A DNA stretch of 64,000 nt, taken from Palaemon carinicauda. Its lineage: Eukaryota > Arthropoda > Malacostraca > Decapoda > Palaemonidae. Every line of letters begins with the position of its first letter. Positions within the stretch are counted from its first letter, which is position 1. The position numbers and the translations under genes were made by a program. The DNA lies in contig NC_090767.1 in the NCBI RefSeq assembly GCF_036898095.1, positions 24,636,570-24,700,569 of the forward strand, written 5' to 3'. Shown one piece after another: positions 1 through 10,957 of the stretch. The notes under the pieces were generated by a model that made no database searches, was not told the origin of the DNA, and saw only the letters and a program-made list of their open reading frames with translations.

Positions 1-56
1 TGTTGTGGGATGACTAGGAGAGTGTATCGGTAACTTTCCTTTAAAATGTCCTACTA

Positions 57-165
57 TTAGCCAAGCTATCACCCTAGTTAAAACAGCAAGTTGCTATAAG
101 CCCGAAAGTTCCAACAGGAAAAATAGCCCAGTGAGGAATGAAGAAATAAATAAAATAAAGAACGT
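57..165 (-). repeat. Fragment of TTA-tailed dispersed retroposon
   Basis: This is a 3'-terminal piece of the repeat family seen again at 1366, 5358, 27171, 40938 and 53952. It shares the CCAAGCTA, CCCTAGTT, GCTATAAGCC and AAATAGCCCAGTGAGGAA blocks in the same order. It is oriented minus, because the family's tail lies at the low-coordinate side of minus copies. It is more diverged than the other copies and its 5' part is missing. The flanking 166-599 holds no recognisable gene. Confidence 0.7.
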
Positions 166-820
166 AGGGGGAAGGTGGTGGGTGGGAGGCTTGTCCCATT
201 AGCAGACACTCAGCTGTTTTCAAGGTCATTGGGTTACAGCTCAAAAGGAAACCCCGTTCTGTGGGCTTATAAAATTTTTAGCTGACATGCACCATTAATA
301 GTCATCGACTTTAGGACTACCTGATATTAATATTTCATGGAAAATGTCCCATTCCTTAAATGATTAACAGAGATGGCTAGAGAGTGGAAGTATAGTGTTA
401 CGATTTATACAATTCGTGGTCTCTGGAGGTTACGGAAGAGAAACCCGGTTTTAGGAACATCAACTTTCAATCTCTCCTATTAATTGTCTACACATGTTTT
501 CCTTTTTCCTTTCTGATATCAATTATAATCAAATCATATTAAATACTATTTAAACATAATGGCTGTTTAGCAAAAACTATGCCGTTTTAAACAAAATTTG
601 GTGCTACTATAGCGTGAGGTCTACCACACTATAGCGTGAGATCTACCTCCCGTTGTACTACAGCATGAGGTCTACTGCTGAATTATTCGTCCCTCATAGA
701 TAAAACACATTTCATACATTTGTTTAAGTAATAAACACTTAATTTAAACATATCTTAGAAAAATAGATCATTGGATTTCTAATTACATTAAAAAAGGAAT
801 AAAGGTAAAAGTAAACATGC

Positions 821-913
821 TATCATATATTTCCATACATTTATTCTAGCGATACATTCTTCATAAATCAAACAGGTTATCATATATTTCCATACATTTA
901 TTCTAGCGATACA
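821..913. repeat. Direct repeat of ~36 bp inside the TIR element
   Basis: A ~36-bp segment starting TATCATATATTTCCATACAT occurs at 821 and again at 878, a spacing of 57 bp. It is nearly identical in both places and ends in TTCTAGCGATACA. The second copy overlaps the stop codon of the short coding remnant on the opposite strand. Confidence 0.85.
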
Positions 914-1049
914 CACTTCTTACATCTTCTAAGAATGACACAAATAGATCTGCTTCTTGAACTGTATCCAAGAGATTGTGTTCTCTTAAAAAGGCGAGTG
1001 CTGCTTCTTCTGTCAGAATGACTCTTCTATAAAACTCCTTCAGCAACAT
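903..1049 (-). pseudogene. 48-codon coding remnant inside TIR element, family unknown
   Basis: On the minus strand a 48-codon open frame runs from the ATG at 1047-1049 to TAG at 903-905. Its product is well-formed and amphipathic, including the stretches EFYRRVILTEEAALAFL and LFVSFLEDVRSVYR. The same frame continues upstream for a few basic codons (KRYHRLRVLN) before reaching a TAA, which suggests a truncated C-terminus of a longer protein. Its position between terminal inverted repeats points to the C-terminal end of a transposon-encoded protein, but I do not recognise the family. The short length and in-frame upstream stop argue against a functional gene. Confidence 0.45.
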
Positions 1050-1365
1050 GTTTAGTACCCTCAATCGATGATATCTCTTTTAAGCCGAGGGAAAAACTGA
1101 TTTAGGAGCTGTGGGACGCTGGTCACGCGGTAGACCTCACCCTCAACCTGGGTAGGCGACATATGGCGGTAGACCTCACACTATAGTAGCACCCTTTTAA
1201 TTATATTAGAATAGGGAAATATTCTTGCACTAGTAATACAGTCAATTCTTTTGGTATTTGATATACAGGAAGTGGAAAATTTATCTTAAATGGGCAAATA
1301 CTGTAGTTTCTACGGCTTTCCCTTTATCTAGTCATAAACGTAGAGCATAAGACTGTCATTTTGAA

Positions 1366-1408
<43 letters not shown>

Positions 1409-1690
1409 GACCCTAGCTGGAAAAGCAGAATGCTATAAGCCTAAGGCTCTAACAAGGAAAATAGCCCAGTGAGGAAAGGGAATAAGGAAACCATAAGAAA
1501 AGTAATTAACAATTAAAATAAACTGTAAAATATTTAGCAAAACAAGAGGAAGAGAAATAAGATAAGATAGTGTGCCCTAGTGTACCCTCAAGCAAGAGAA
1601 CTTTAATCCAAGACAGTGAAAGACCATGGTACAGAGGCTATGACACTACCAAAGACTAGAGAACAATGGTTTGATTTTGGGGTGTTACTA
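1366..1690 (-). repeat. TTA-tailed dispersed retroposon, 5'-truncated copy
   Basis: A (ATT)n tract (1366-1408) is followed by the family body in minus orientation: CCCTAGCTGG, GCTATAAGCC, AAATAGCCCAGTGAGGAAAG, GTACCCTCAAGCAAGAGAAC, AGACCATGGTACAGAGGCTATG and GAGAACAATGGTTTGATTTT. The simple-sequence tail at the 3' end and the variable 5' truncation between copies are the hallmarks of target-primed retroposition, as in SINEs or short LINE derivatives. No protein-coding capacity is seen. Confidence 0.85.
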
Positions 1691-1945
1691 ATTGAAGTCT
1701 TATAATCATGAGACTATAATAACTAACAGTGGTTGCCATAAGTGTTAATTTAAAAGCCCAAAGCTTTGCTTCATCTTAATCCCTTTGTTTCTTATGTCAC
1801 TCATCCCTTAGAGGGAGACCATCTCTCACTACGACCCAAAGGAACAATGTCGTATTGTAGTCTGTCTTTAGCAGCTGTTGATTCTATTAGGAATTTAAAA
1901 GGTTTAAAGACAAGGGACAGTGACATTGCCCTATCAAGCAGGACA

Positions 1946-1948
<3 letters not shown>

Positions 1949-2006
<58 letters not shown>
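1949..2006. repeat. (TC)29 microsatellite
   Basis: An uninterrupted TC dinucleotide run. It gives Ser-Leu open frames that are not genes. The preceding 1691-1948 holds nothing recognisable. Confidence 0.97.
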
Positions 2007-2011
<5 letters not shown>

Positions 2012-2156
2012 TACCACTATTTTGGTAATAATTAGTGTGGGTTTACAATGAATGAATTGTAATTAAGCGAAAATCTATCGGGTAATATGTAGATATTATC
2101 TTGGTCGAATGTGATATTGTCATCGGGTCAGTCTAGCAAGAAGTATATATACTTTT

Positions 2157-2423
2157 TACCTCCGCCAACGAAGTTGGAAGGCGGTCATGTTTCCATCCCT
2201 GTTTGTGTGTTATGTTAAAAGCTGGAATTGATTAAATTTTGGAAGGTCAAGCAAAATGTCCAATTCACGTAATCAGCCATAAGTTTGGACATCGTTGTCA
2301 CAGAGACTTCAAACTTGTTCACATTTGAGTGAACCAATTAATACATGTAAAGGTGAAAGGTCAAAGTTGAGAAATAAGTTACCAAAGCGGAGGTCTGCGC
2401 TCTACTGAGTGCCCCCATAGTTT
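2157..2423. repeat. Dispersed repeat with AGGTCA half-sites, copy A
   Basis: This copy is collinear with a second at 33,069-33,477. Shared blocks are CCGCCAACG-AGTTGGAAGG at the left, GTCCAATTCACGT-ATCAGCCATAAGTTTGG in the middle, TTGTCACAGAGACTTCAAAC, and GCGGAGGTCTGC-CTCTAC-GAGTGCCCC at the right. It contains AAGGTCA half-sites, including AGGTGAAAGGTCA near 2350. There is no open frame, so it is a non-autonomous interspersed element of unknown class. Compared with copy B it lacks the central block holding clustered half-sites. Confidence 0.8.
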
Positions 2424-2544
2424 TTTACTTTTTTTAATTAATATAGTTTTACACGATCAATTCTTTTGACATATGAGCATCAAAGCGGGCAGTCTTCCTC
2501 CCACACTTCCACACACCTTTCCCACACCCACAATCATATTCCTG

Positions 2545-2550
<6 letters not shown>

Positions 2551-2607
<57 letters not shown>
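2551..2607. repeat. (TC)28 microsatellite
   Basis: Uninterrupted TC run. Overlapping open frames on both strands (Ser-Leu and Arg-Glu repeats) are artefacts of this tract. The stretch 2608-3251 has no recognisable gene, only a short AC-rich piece near 3070-3100. Confidence 0.97.
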
Positions 2608-2610
<3 letters not shown>

Positions 2611-3248
2611 GTTTGTTTGTAGGTCTACGTGATACACGATGCCACTCGAATAAGATTCGAGAGGTGTTTCAAGTTAGGAAGTGTGATCCTTTAATAGTAG
2701 AAACTTAGACGACTATATTTTTGTGGTCTCTTCGTGAACTCAACACGGTTTTAAGTTTCCTTAGTTTTATCGATGGAAGTTTTATTCCTTATAAATGCGT
2801 CCTTGGATTTTGATGAGACTACTGCTTCTCTAGATGAAAACTCTGGTGATGATGATTAAAATAGTGTTGTGTGTGTGTGACTGTTCAGATTAATCATAGA
2901 ACCACAGACTTTGCGGCCTTTTCCCATAGGATGATTTGGTCTTTGTTCCCTGAAGCATTGCTTCTTTGCTAGGATTCTTTCATCTGCTTCAAGCCTTGTT
3001 ACTCTCGCACTGAGGTCTCTTGGAGGCACTTAGCCTCAAGGTCCTCCGGAATAATGTTGCATTTCGTGTAACACAAACACACACAAACACACACACGCAC
3101 ACTGACGTATGAACTTTTAGATGCAATGTTAATTGTCAAACCATGTTTCAATCCCTGCATAAGTCTGGTCAGTTGTGTGTAAGTGTGTTTGTAAATAGTT
3201 GTGGAAGTTTAGGCTTCTTATACAAACCTGATCTCTTATGATTGTTAT

Positions 3249-3251
<3 letters not shown>

Positions 3252-3307
<56 letters not shown>

Positions 3308-3312
3308 GCGGG
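3252..3312. repeat. (GA)n followed by a G homopolymer
   Basis: About 23 GA units run directly into a G-rich tract (3297-3312) broken by a single C. The dinucleotide-to-homopolymer switch is a common source of assembly error. Confidence 0.95.
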
Positions 3313-3393
3313 TTTCATCAGAGTGAAGACATGAAGAAGCTTTTAGTTGAGGTACAACAAAGTTCCCATTACCTTTAATCAAAGGTAGTTCTA

Positions 3394-3396
<3 letters not shown>

Positions 3397-3442
<46 letters not shown>
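3397..3442. repeat. (TC)n microsatellite
   Basis: A TC run about 100 bp downstream of the GA/G tract at 3252. The two tracts are complementary and could pair in a single strand. Confidence 0.95.
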
Positions 3443-3447
<5 letters not shown>

Positions 3448-3634
3448 CAAACGTTATTCTTCATCAACTGTAGTTGGTAAATATTTTATTAAAAAGGCGT
3501 TACTATTCACATACGCAGTACTTCAATAGATCCTTGGAGGGTCATATTGGTATATGATGATCAAAAGTTGAAGAGAGGCATGTGAAACTTTTTCTTTTAC
3601 AACTTGCAACATTTCCTGACTTATTTCACACCCT

Positions 3635-3855
3635 TCCTCTTATAAAACCACCTTCCCTTTTAAAACCCCTTCCTTTTGAAATCTCTTCTCTTTTAAAGCC
3701 CCTTCCCCTCTAGAACCCCCTTCCTCTTTAAAACCCCCTTTCCCTTTAAATACCCCCTCCCCTTTAAAAACACCCCCTTCCCCTTTAAAACACCCCCTTT
3801 AAACCCCCCCCCCCTTCCCTTTTCAAACCCGTCCCCCTCTTTTTAATCCCTCCCC
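3635..3855. repeat. Degenerate pyrimidine-rich minisatellite
   Basis: An irregular tandem array of units resembling CCCCTTCCCCTTTAAAA, about 15-19 bp long, strongly strand-asymmetric (plus strand almost free of G). Units differ mainly in the length of C, T and A runs. Confidence 0.8.
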
Positions 3856-4148
3856 TTCTTAAGTTCAACAATTAACTGTAAAAGATGTGAACTATTCAAG
3901 TTGTTAAGAATCAAAGTCGATACTATGGTTTGTAAGTGAAGCTTGGATTAACCTTTTTTCACATTTCTTACTTGTTCAACTCTTTGATTAAGGTTCATCA
4001 GCAGGATGTTGTTCAACTCTTGACCTACAAATAACACTCATAGATGGGATTGAATTTTTGCATTTGGTCTTTAAGAAGGTCAGGAGGCTTCAGACCTAAT
4101 TTGTCCTACTCATAGAATTTGATTGAGATCAACACACTAACAGTGATG

Positions 4149-4151
<3 letters not shown>

Positions 4152-4227
<76 letters not shown>
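4152..4227. repeat. (TC)n microsatellite, ~75 bp
   Basis: Uninterrupted dinucleotide run. The open frame through it (4119-4385) is low-complexity and shows no coding features outside the tract. Confidence 0.97.
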
Positions 4228-4231
<4 letters not shown>

Positions 4232-4611
4232 CATCACTTTGGTTCCTTCCTATAGCATAGTTCTACTTAGTCTCAGCTGCTGTTGTCATGGTTTTCCTCA
4301 TGAATGTGTAGGAGGTGTTTTTGGAAGTACACTGGGTGTAATTCAGAATTTCTTCACGACAAGATGTAGAGATACTAGATTGTGAAGGTACCAGAGAGAG
4401 AGTTCTACATTTATCAATTAGAAGGGCTTTTTGCCATATTTCAGATACTTAGAAAATGTACTCCTGACAATAAACAAATTGAGTGTTGGTTCCACAGTGG
4501 TTTGGTTGATTTGGTTTAAACTTTAGAAACTTCATTTGCATAGAGCCACCAGCAGCGACCATTGCATTGTCCTTAAATCTCGCGTTGCTTTTTTTTTTTT
4601 ATTTCATGAAG

Positions 4612-5050
4612 GTGATGAATGCAAGAGTTGATGGGAGAAGTACAAGAGGAAGGCCAAGGTTTGGGTGGATGGATGGTGTGAAGAAAGCTCTGGGTGATAG
4701 GAGGATAGATGTGAGAGAGGCAAGAGAGCGTGCTAGAAATAGGAATGAATGGCGAGCGATTGTGACGCAGTTCCGGTAGGCCCTGCTGCTTCCTCCGGTG
4801 CCTTAGAATGGCTTAGATGACCGCGGAGGTAGCAGCAGTAGGGGACTCAGCGTTATGAAGCTTCATCTGTGGTGGATAACGGGGGAGGGTGGGCTGTGGC
4901 ACCCTAGCAGTACCAGCCGAACTCGGTCGAGTCCCTTGTTAGGCTGGGAGGAATGTAGAGAGTAGAGGTCCCCTTTTTTTCATTTGTTTGATGTCGGCTA
5001 CCATCCCGCCCCCAAATTTGTGGAAGTGCCTTGGTTTATGTAAGTATGAA
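4612..5050 (+). pseudogene. Non-LTR retrotransposon 3' end (RT C-terminal tail plus 3' UTR)
   Basis: The plus-strand frame ending at the TAG at 4777-4779 encodes the tail typical of LINE endonuclease-reverse transcriptases: GRSTRGRPRFGWMDGVKKAL followed by RERARNRNEWRAIVTQFR. Family members usually show GRPxxxWxDxVxxDL and a closing RxRxxWR in this region. Only about the last 55 residues remain, so the copy is strongly 5'-truncated, as is usual for LINE insertions. The following ~270 bp, through CGGCTACCATCCCGCCCCC, is the 3' UTR. It recurs at 55,108-55,401, which shows this is a dispersed family. The catalytic RT domain is absent. Confidence 0.8.
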
Positions 5051-5357
5051 TGTTAGTGGAATGGTAACTTCCTTCCAATGACTTATTTGCTTCATCTTTA
5101 ACTTTTATATATCATATTCTGAAGTTTCAGACCATTGTTCAAATCCGTTGGCATTATCTGTATTAAAACTTAGGTTGAATTAATACGACAAACTATTTGT
5201 CAATATATAGAGGAAACCATAGATTTTCAGTTTTTATTCCTTTTTAAAAACTTTCCAAAATTATTATAGATATCTGCTTTAAGATATTCAAATTGTATAT
5301 TTTGAAATTTCAATCTACTGAAAAAAAAAATACTTAATTAAATACATCTAATATTGT

Positions 5358-5612
5358 GTGATGTTTCTCTTGCTTGAGGGTACACTCGGGCACACTATTC
5401 TATCTGATTTATTTTCCTCTTGTTTTGTTAAAGCTTTTGTAGTTTATATAGGAAATATTTATTTTATTGTTATTATTGTTCTTAAACTTCTCTTGTAGTT
5501 TTTCCTTATTTCTTTTCCTCACAGGGCTATTTTCCATGTTTGGAGCCCTTGGGTTTACAGCATCCCGTTTTTCCAATTAGGGTTGTAACTTAATAATAAT
5601 AATAGTAATGGT
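5358..5612 (+). repeat. TTA-tailed dispersed retroposon, plus orientation
   Basis: This is the reverse complement of the copy at 1366-1690: TCTCTTGCTTGAGGGTACAC, then TTTCCTTATTTC, GGGCTATTTTCC, CCAATTAGGGTTGTAA and a terminal AAT-rich tail (5590-5612). It is 5'-truncated. The opposite orientation to its neighbours and the tail at the 3' end fit independent retroposition events. Confidence 0.85.
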
Positions 5613-5700
5613 AACATCTATATAACAACGTTTTTATTGAATTCATTTTGTAGATTTTTGGTTCCGAATTTAAAAAGTGAGAGCGTAGACCTGTAAAAGA

Positions 5701-6017
5701 TTATTTTTCCCGAAATACTGAGGTTTCAAAGGTATTACGTTTCCGAGAGACCAAAATATTGAGAAAAGGCAAAGTATCATCCTGTTCACTTTTCGTAAAT
5801 TTTATATTAAGATGCTTTGAATTATATAATCTAAAAACTGGTTTACATGGCCTAAATTTTTGAACAGAAAAAATGTCGACATATGGACAGTACAAGAAAC
5901 AGAAAGGTTTAAAATTGACAGAAGAATCACTCGGCCATTTCCTTTCACAATAACATGAAGGTTTGCCCACACGGCGAACCCATTGCTACTCCGTCTATAC
6001 AACTTATCATTGAACAT
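5701..6017 (-). pseudogene. Penelope-like retroelement fragment (RT palm and downstream)
   Basis: Two overlapping minus-strand frames together match the order of motifs in Penelope-like RTs. The upstream frame has YRRSSNGFAVWANLHV where the family has a Gly-Met-Gly-Ser-Pro-Leu-type segment before the conserved Ala-Asn. The downstream frame has YCERKWPSDSSVNFKPF, then YVDIF at the catalytic YVDD position, then FTKSEQDDTLPFLNILVSRK and FETSVFREK, matching the PFLDVLV and TSVYRKPT landmarks. The second catalytic Asp of YVDD is replaced by Ile, and the reading changes frame near 5960. This is a dead fragment without the GIY-YIG endonuclease domain. The assignment is by motif order only. Confidence 0.65.
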
Positions 6018-6517
6018 GATTGTGGATGTGGTGGTACTGGTAGCTAGGAATATGATGTATCATAGGTGGTAAAATCACCATTAAAAATGTACACACGTTC
6101 TATTTTGAATCGAGAAAACCGTTACGGACAAACACTTGATTACTCATAAAATATTTTTCTTAATATCTATATATTACTAAAATCTATAGTAGTTTTTTTT
6201 ATATATATAACATACAAAATTAAAAAATGATGTACATCGTAAATAAAGAATTTTTATCCTTCAAACCATAATAAAATTATTTATAAAAATTCATTCTAAA
6301 TTCTTATTAATGGATGTGTAAACATTTGCATTTCTCTTCGCGTGAGACTTTAAACGTCTCAACCGGCCGAGTTGTTATAAGGCCAGCAATCTCTTGCATA
6401 CAAAAGTTCATTTGAGTAACAATTATTATTATTATGTTTTCGTGTTAAAAAACTGAATTCCTTGATTTCAATCGGCTCCCATTAAAGACACAAATAATTA
6501 TAAATAAAATTAACACG

Positions 6518-6754
6518 TTATTTCGATAGGAGGAAAACTCGTGGCAAAGAAATCGTCATAATTGTACCAATTTGTTTTTTCAATCTTTCGTTGACTTTAA
6601 ATTCTAGAGATCCTGTATTAAAGATCATAGTTCCTAAATATTTAAATGATTCTACCTCATCAATCCTTTCTCTCTCTAATGATATTTCATCTTCCATTGT
6701 ATATATCATTTTCTTTATCTCTGTCTTTCTTCTGTTTAGTTTACCTTGAGCCAA
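6518..6754 (-). pseudogene. LINE reverse-transcriptase fragment (thumb region)
   Basis: The open frame contains IDEVESFKYLGTMI followed by a Gly-Ser and ERLKKQIG. This matches the segment that follows the catalytic core in many LINE RTs (V-x-F-K-Y-L-G-S-x-I, then EIxxRIxxA). It lacks the catalytic YADD box and everything upstream. Together with 4612 and 5701 it makes 4.6-6.8 kb a cluster of dead retroelement pieces. I see no gene in 6755-8060. Confidence 0.6.
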
Positions 6755-8058
6755 ACCTCATATTTCATGATTTCTGGTAAGCAAGCTTTGCAAGTCCTGA
6801 ACTGATAATATAGAAAGGATTTTTAATATGTAATTTCAGGCTGTATTTGTGTCTAGAAATTTTGTTATGAAGTAAAATATCCATCCAGATATCAAAATGA
6901 TATTTCAATTTCCTTTCCCATTTTCTCTCCACAGGATTAAAGAAACCATGACAAGAAGAGAGAGGAATTCTTGAACTAAGATACAAATCATACTGGACCT
7001 TTTAAAACAGCTGCTGCTGTCAACAAGGCGAGAGCTCCTCGGGATCCATTATTGGAGTTCCCCTGAAGGTGGCAGTAATCTGTCAGGTCTTCAAAGAAGT
7101 CTAGTTCAACCAACGAATCTTTAACGAAGGATTCATTTCGAAATTTCAACTTCGTTTTACAAAGTTTTATATCCGAGTAGGAAATGTATATTTGGCAAAC
7201 TAGGATGACCTACAAAAAATACTTTTAAGTCTACAGTTTTGCCAATAATTAGTTACCAAATCTTTGATGTCTGAGGCCATAGTCAAATGCATAATAGGTC
7301 CTCAAAAGGATTTAAGTTTGACATTCCTGTTCTAGACTTTTGTCAATGAGTAATATTATCTGTGAATTTATATGTCTATTTTAAAGTTATCAATACATGT
7401 GACTGCTGGGTCATTAACTTTGTATTTTACTCTCAACTTCTAAAATCTATTATTTGCATTATTCAAAATTCTTGGAACTGTAACTTCAAACGATTTCTTT
7501 AATTATTCTCCTACTTTCGTGAATCAACCCATTTAGATTTTGTTTATAGTTTGTTTTGAAGTTTAAATGAATCTTTCAGTTTGAGATTAGCTTATTTCTG
7601 TGATATTACTTTTATCAATTCTATTTCATAACTTTTAGTTGGTCTAACTTATGTCTGCAGAGTTCGTGATTTCGATGTTGGTTTCCATTTTGAAATACTT
7701 TCAAAATAAGCTTAAATCTTTTTTGTCTATCCCTATACTGTATTACAAGCATTGATCCCATAGCTACCTCTATTCAAATAATTGCTCTAAAGGGAATCCT
7801 GTCAAATCCATCAATCTGATTCATGAAGAAATTGACTAAGTTACTTCATGAATATTCGTCTTTAGTGTTTTTCATCAGTCCTTAATATAACGTTTAAGAC
7901 TGAGCAATTTCTTAATTTAATAGGTTTTAATATTTAGGCAGTAAGCTAGTGAGAATTAAAGTAAAGTTGTTTTAAATTATCAAAGCCATTTTGAAATCCT
8001 GTAGACATAATGGTACCTGATGGAGATTTGTTGAAATAATATTACCAGATAGATATTG

Positions 8059-8060
<2 letters not shown>

Positions 8061-8142
<82 letters not shown>
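8061..8142. repeat. (TC)n microsatellite, ~80 bp
   Basis: Uninterrupted TC run. The Arg-Glu open frame on the minus strand here is an artefact. The following 8143-8892 is AT-rich with no recognisable feature. Confidence 0.97.
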
Positions 8143-8145
<3 letters not shown>

Positions 8146-8892
8146 AAAATTTAGTTTTTTCATTAAGTTCCTATTCTGTAAAAAGAAAAAAAAATTGATG
8201 TAACGTACCTTACTTTCCATAAAGTTAAGACGTTGTTTTTGTCCAATATTCTCCACTTGTTTTCTTCCCAGAAGTTATTTTTAATACAAATTTAATTAAA
8301 TTTCTAAAAGAAACATCCTTTGTGGAACATTCCAGCAGTCGCACGTAAGATCCTTGTCCAAAATAGCTGAGAAATTGTCCTAAACTTGATGTTCTTGGAG
8401 TTGTTAGTTTTGGATAGTAAGCCTTAGAATGACTAAACTGTTTTTGCTCAAATTTTACTGATTTTAAGGAATGTTTTCATTGATATTTCATGTAATGACC
8501 TTATTCAAGTGATCTGCTTCACACCAATAGTTAGGTAATGTAAGTCAAGTGACTTGATGGAAAGACTTAAGGACATAAGGAAGGTTAAAGCTTCATTTTA
8601 GGTATTTGGGGATAAATTGTTAAAGACTTTAGTTCTTAAAATGTTTGAAGTTATGGCAGATTTATAAATTAATAGTAGAGTTATAAGAGGATTGTTTTAA
8701 AACACTAAGATTTCCCTTGTTCGTTATATGGCAATTGTACTCTATATGTATAGAATAGAAGTTGCATTTAAATTTTGATTAATATTTCAAGTTGTGTCAA
8801 TTGCTAAAGGTGATGTTTTTATATTGCAATTATATTGTCTACTTATGCATTGCTAATACTTTCTTTTTATATATTGCTACTGTATTTTATAT

Positions 8893-9328
8893 TTATACAT
8901 TATTATATCCTTTGTTTATGCATTATTACTGTATCTTCTATTTATACATTACTACTATCTTCTGTTTATAAATTTCTACTATATTATGTAATTTTGATCT
9001 GAAAATTCAGCTGTTTTAACAATGAAAACTGCAGAAAAGACATTAGCCATGTAAAGTACAAGAGACTTGTAATCGTAAAGTAAAAGACATTGTAGAAGAC
9101 ATAAAAAACATCCATGGCTTAGCCTTGAATGTCTTTAAGATGTCTTCTATAATGTATTTTACTTTACGAATATCTCTTTTTTGCACTTTACTTGGTTAAT
9201 GTCTTTTCTGTGTCTTTTATTGTTAAAATAGTTGTATTTTCAGATCAAAATTACATATTACAGTAGAAATTTATAAGCAGAAGATACAGTAGTAATGTAT
9301 GAATTGAAGGTACAGTAGTAATGTATAG
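8893..9328. mobile_element. 436-bp fold-back (imperfect inverted repeat) element
   Basis: The left half (about 8893-9110) pairs with the right half (about 9122-9328) along almost its whole length. Matching blocks include TTATAAATTTCTACT at 8967 against its complement near 9267, and AAAAGACATTA near 9035 against TAATGTCTTTT near 9201. The centre lies near 9115 and there is almost no loop. Each arm also holds short internal repeats of TACATTACTACT. No open frame is present. Long-armed fold-backs of this kind are usually MITE-like elements or the product of an inverted duplication. No target-site duplication is visible. Confidence 0.75.
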
Positions 9329-10301
9329 GAGAGCAGTAAAACTTTGACTAATTTTGTAAAATTTATTACAATGTATGATTTATGAAACTAATATTGTCAA
9401 TAAAAGAAATAAAAAATTTCTATAAAATATATTTATTTTTATTACCATTGCAACCATATTAAAGAGTATATTGAACAAAATAAAAAATATAAATAAAAAA
9501 GAAATTAAAAATATTCATTAACTTGGAGTGTTCTCCTTAATTTAACGTTCATATGACTGAGTGTTCTCCCCAGTCGTCCCCCTCCCTATTTTGATACCAG
9601 TAAAATGCCTTCATTCTCTCTCTCCTCTGAAAGACCAGAGATCTCATGAAGTATAAAACCTTGGTTTTAACTATGATAAACCACAATTGTTCTGACTGGT
9701 TTATTCCCTTCCAATGTAGAGAGTTTGTTCACTCTTCCACTGGTCATATGAGAGAAATATGTAGTCTCTTGGTATGAAAGTATTATGAAAATGAAGACTA
9801 TTTACTATGATATTCATGTTCAGTCCAATTCTCAAAGTATATTCATTCCTGACAACTCTAAGTCTTGTGATAATAATTCATTTTAGCCTCAAGATGAGTT
9901 ATCTTTAAAGTATATAAGTTACTTTAACCTTGGGTTTAAGCATAGTAGACCGAGTCGACTATTTTGTGTTAAAACTCATTTTTAAATTAGGAATTAAGAA
10001 AAATAAATACGTTTAGATAATGTATTTTATTGTAGAAGATTATTTGCCATACACAAAACAGGTTTCAATACACTCAATAATAATATTAAGTATAAATATG
10101 AATACACTACAAAGTCAATGACAAACTATATCAAATTCTTTAACCCCGTTTTCTAACAAACTCAACCAATGACAATCATTTCAGATCTCATAAAATGGGA
10201 TACTAAACTAATCTGTTTTCTTTGACTTTTCTATACATTAGAACGAGTTTGAAGTTAAACATTTGAGATTAAAAGCGTCATGATTGTGTAAATTAGTTAA
10301 G
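9329..10301. other. AT-rich spacer, nothing recognised
   Basis: No coding frame above background, no tandem array and no known repeat block is visible. Short A/T runs predominate. Confidence 0.6.
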
Positions 10302-10463
10302 TTTTCAATAAAAAAAAAGAGAAGGAAATGGAAAGCCCACCAAGGCCCGCCCCTTCCCACCTGGTAACAAGATTAACTAAGCATTTTGTTTTTGAATGAA
10401 CAAAGTCACCAGGCCCTTGAATGCTTTCCATTTCCTTCTCTTTTTTAAATGTTTTATTGAAAA
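10302..10463. repeat. Inverted repeat with ~35-bp arms
   Basis: TTTTCAATAAAAAAAAAGAG followed by AAGGAAATGGAAAGC at the left (10302-10336) is reverse-complemented at 10422-10463, where the A run is interrupted by ACATTTA. The ~85-bp loop contains two CC(A/C)-rich blocks, CACCAAGGCCCGCC and CACCAGGCCC. The first is also present at 24,937. This is a potential stem-loop or a small fold-back insertion. Confidence 0.7.
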
Positions 10464-10957
10464 TCTTACAGATATTAATGCAATGATCGTGAATTAAATA
10501 CGCCAAGAGTAGCACGAGGGGTTTTCAAGATAATGTTATAGTATTTTAATTTTGACATCTTAAATGATAAACCTTTAAGCAGTGACAGAACAAGGGGACT
10601 TTTTTTCTCAAATCTAAATTTACTTTTAGAAACAATAATTAAATGATAAAATGGTTGGAGGGAGTGGAGACCTCATCAGTCTTATATCACAATTCCACCA
10701 CGATCAATTACTCCAGAATCCTTTTGCTCTCTCAAAAGCAGACAGGAACCACAACTGCCCCAAAGGATCTCTCTCATCCGTCCCATTTCATGTGCAGGAT
10801 TGAGTCGGGTAAAGGAGAAGACACGTGCAAACCACTGCCCTGACTATCCTTACTACTCCTCCTAGCAGATAGGCAGATCGGACCGAAGTACACATTAACC
10901 TTGCACGTGGACCACAAAAAGTCAATTTAGTTCCATGTGTAATACATTCTCAAATAT
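10464..10957. other. Spacer without recognisable gene
   Basis: A 66-codon plus-strand open frame (10,643-10,843) has no recognisable motif and no upstream or downstream exon signals that I could defend. I treat the interval as non-coding. Confidence 0.5.

Larger units (their letters stand above)
600..1193. mobile_element. 594-bp terminal-inverted-repeat DNA element
   Basis: The left end (600-625) starts GGTGCTACTATAG and the right end (1168-1193) is its reverse complement, matching at 25 of 26 positions. The motif GTGAGGTCTAC or its complement recurs at both ends: near 615, 640 and 665 on the left and near 1132 and 1170 on the right. This subterminal arrangement is typical of transposase-binding sites in cut-and-paste elements. 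I see no clear target-site duplication, so the superfamily is not assigned. A short coding remnant lies inside at 903-1049. The element is probably a non-autonomous derivative of a DNA transposon. Confidence 0.75.

Noticed and set aside
1949..8142. Ser-Leu and Arg-Glu open frames over TC/GA tracts, including an RS-like look
   Set aside because: They are direct translations of dinucleotide repeats.
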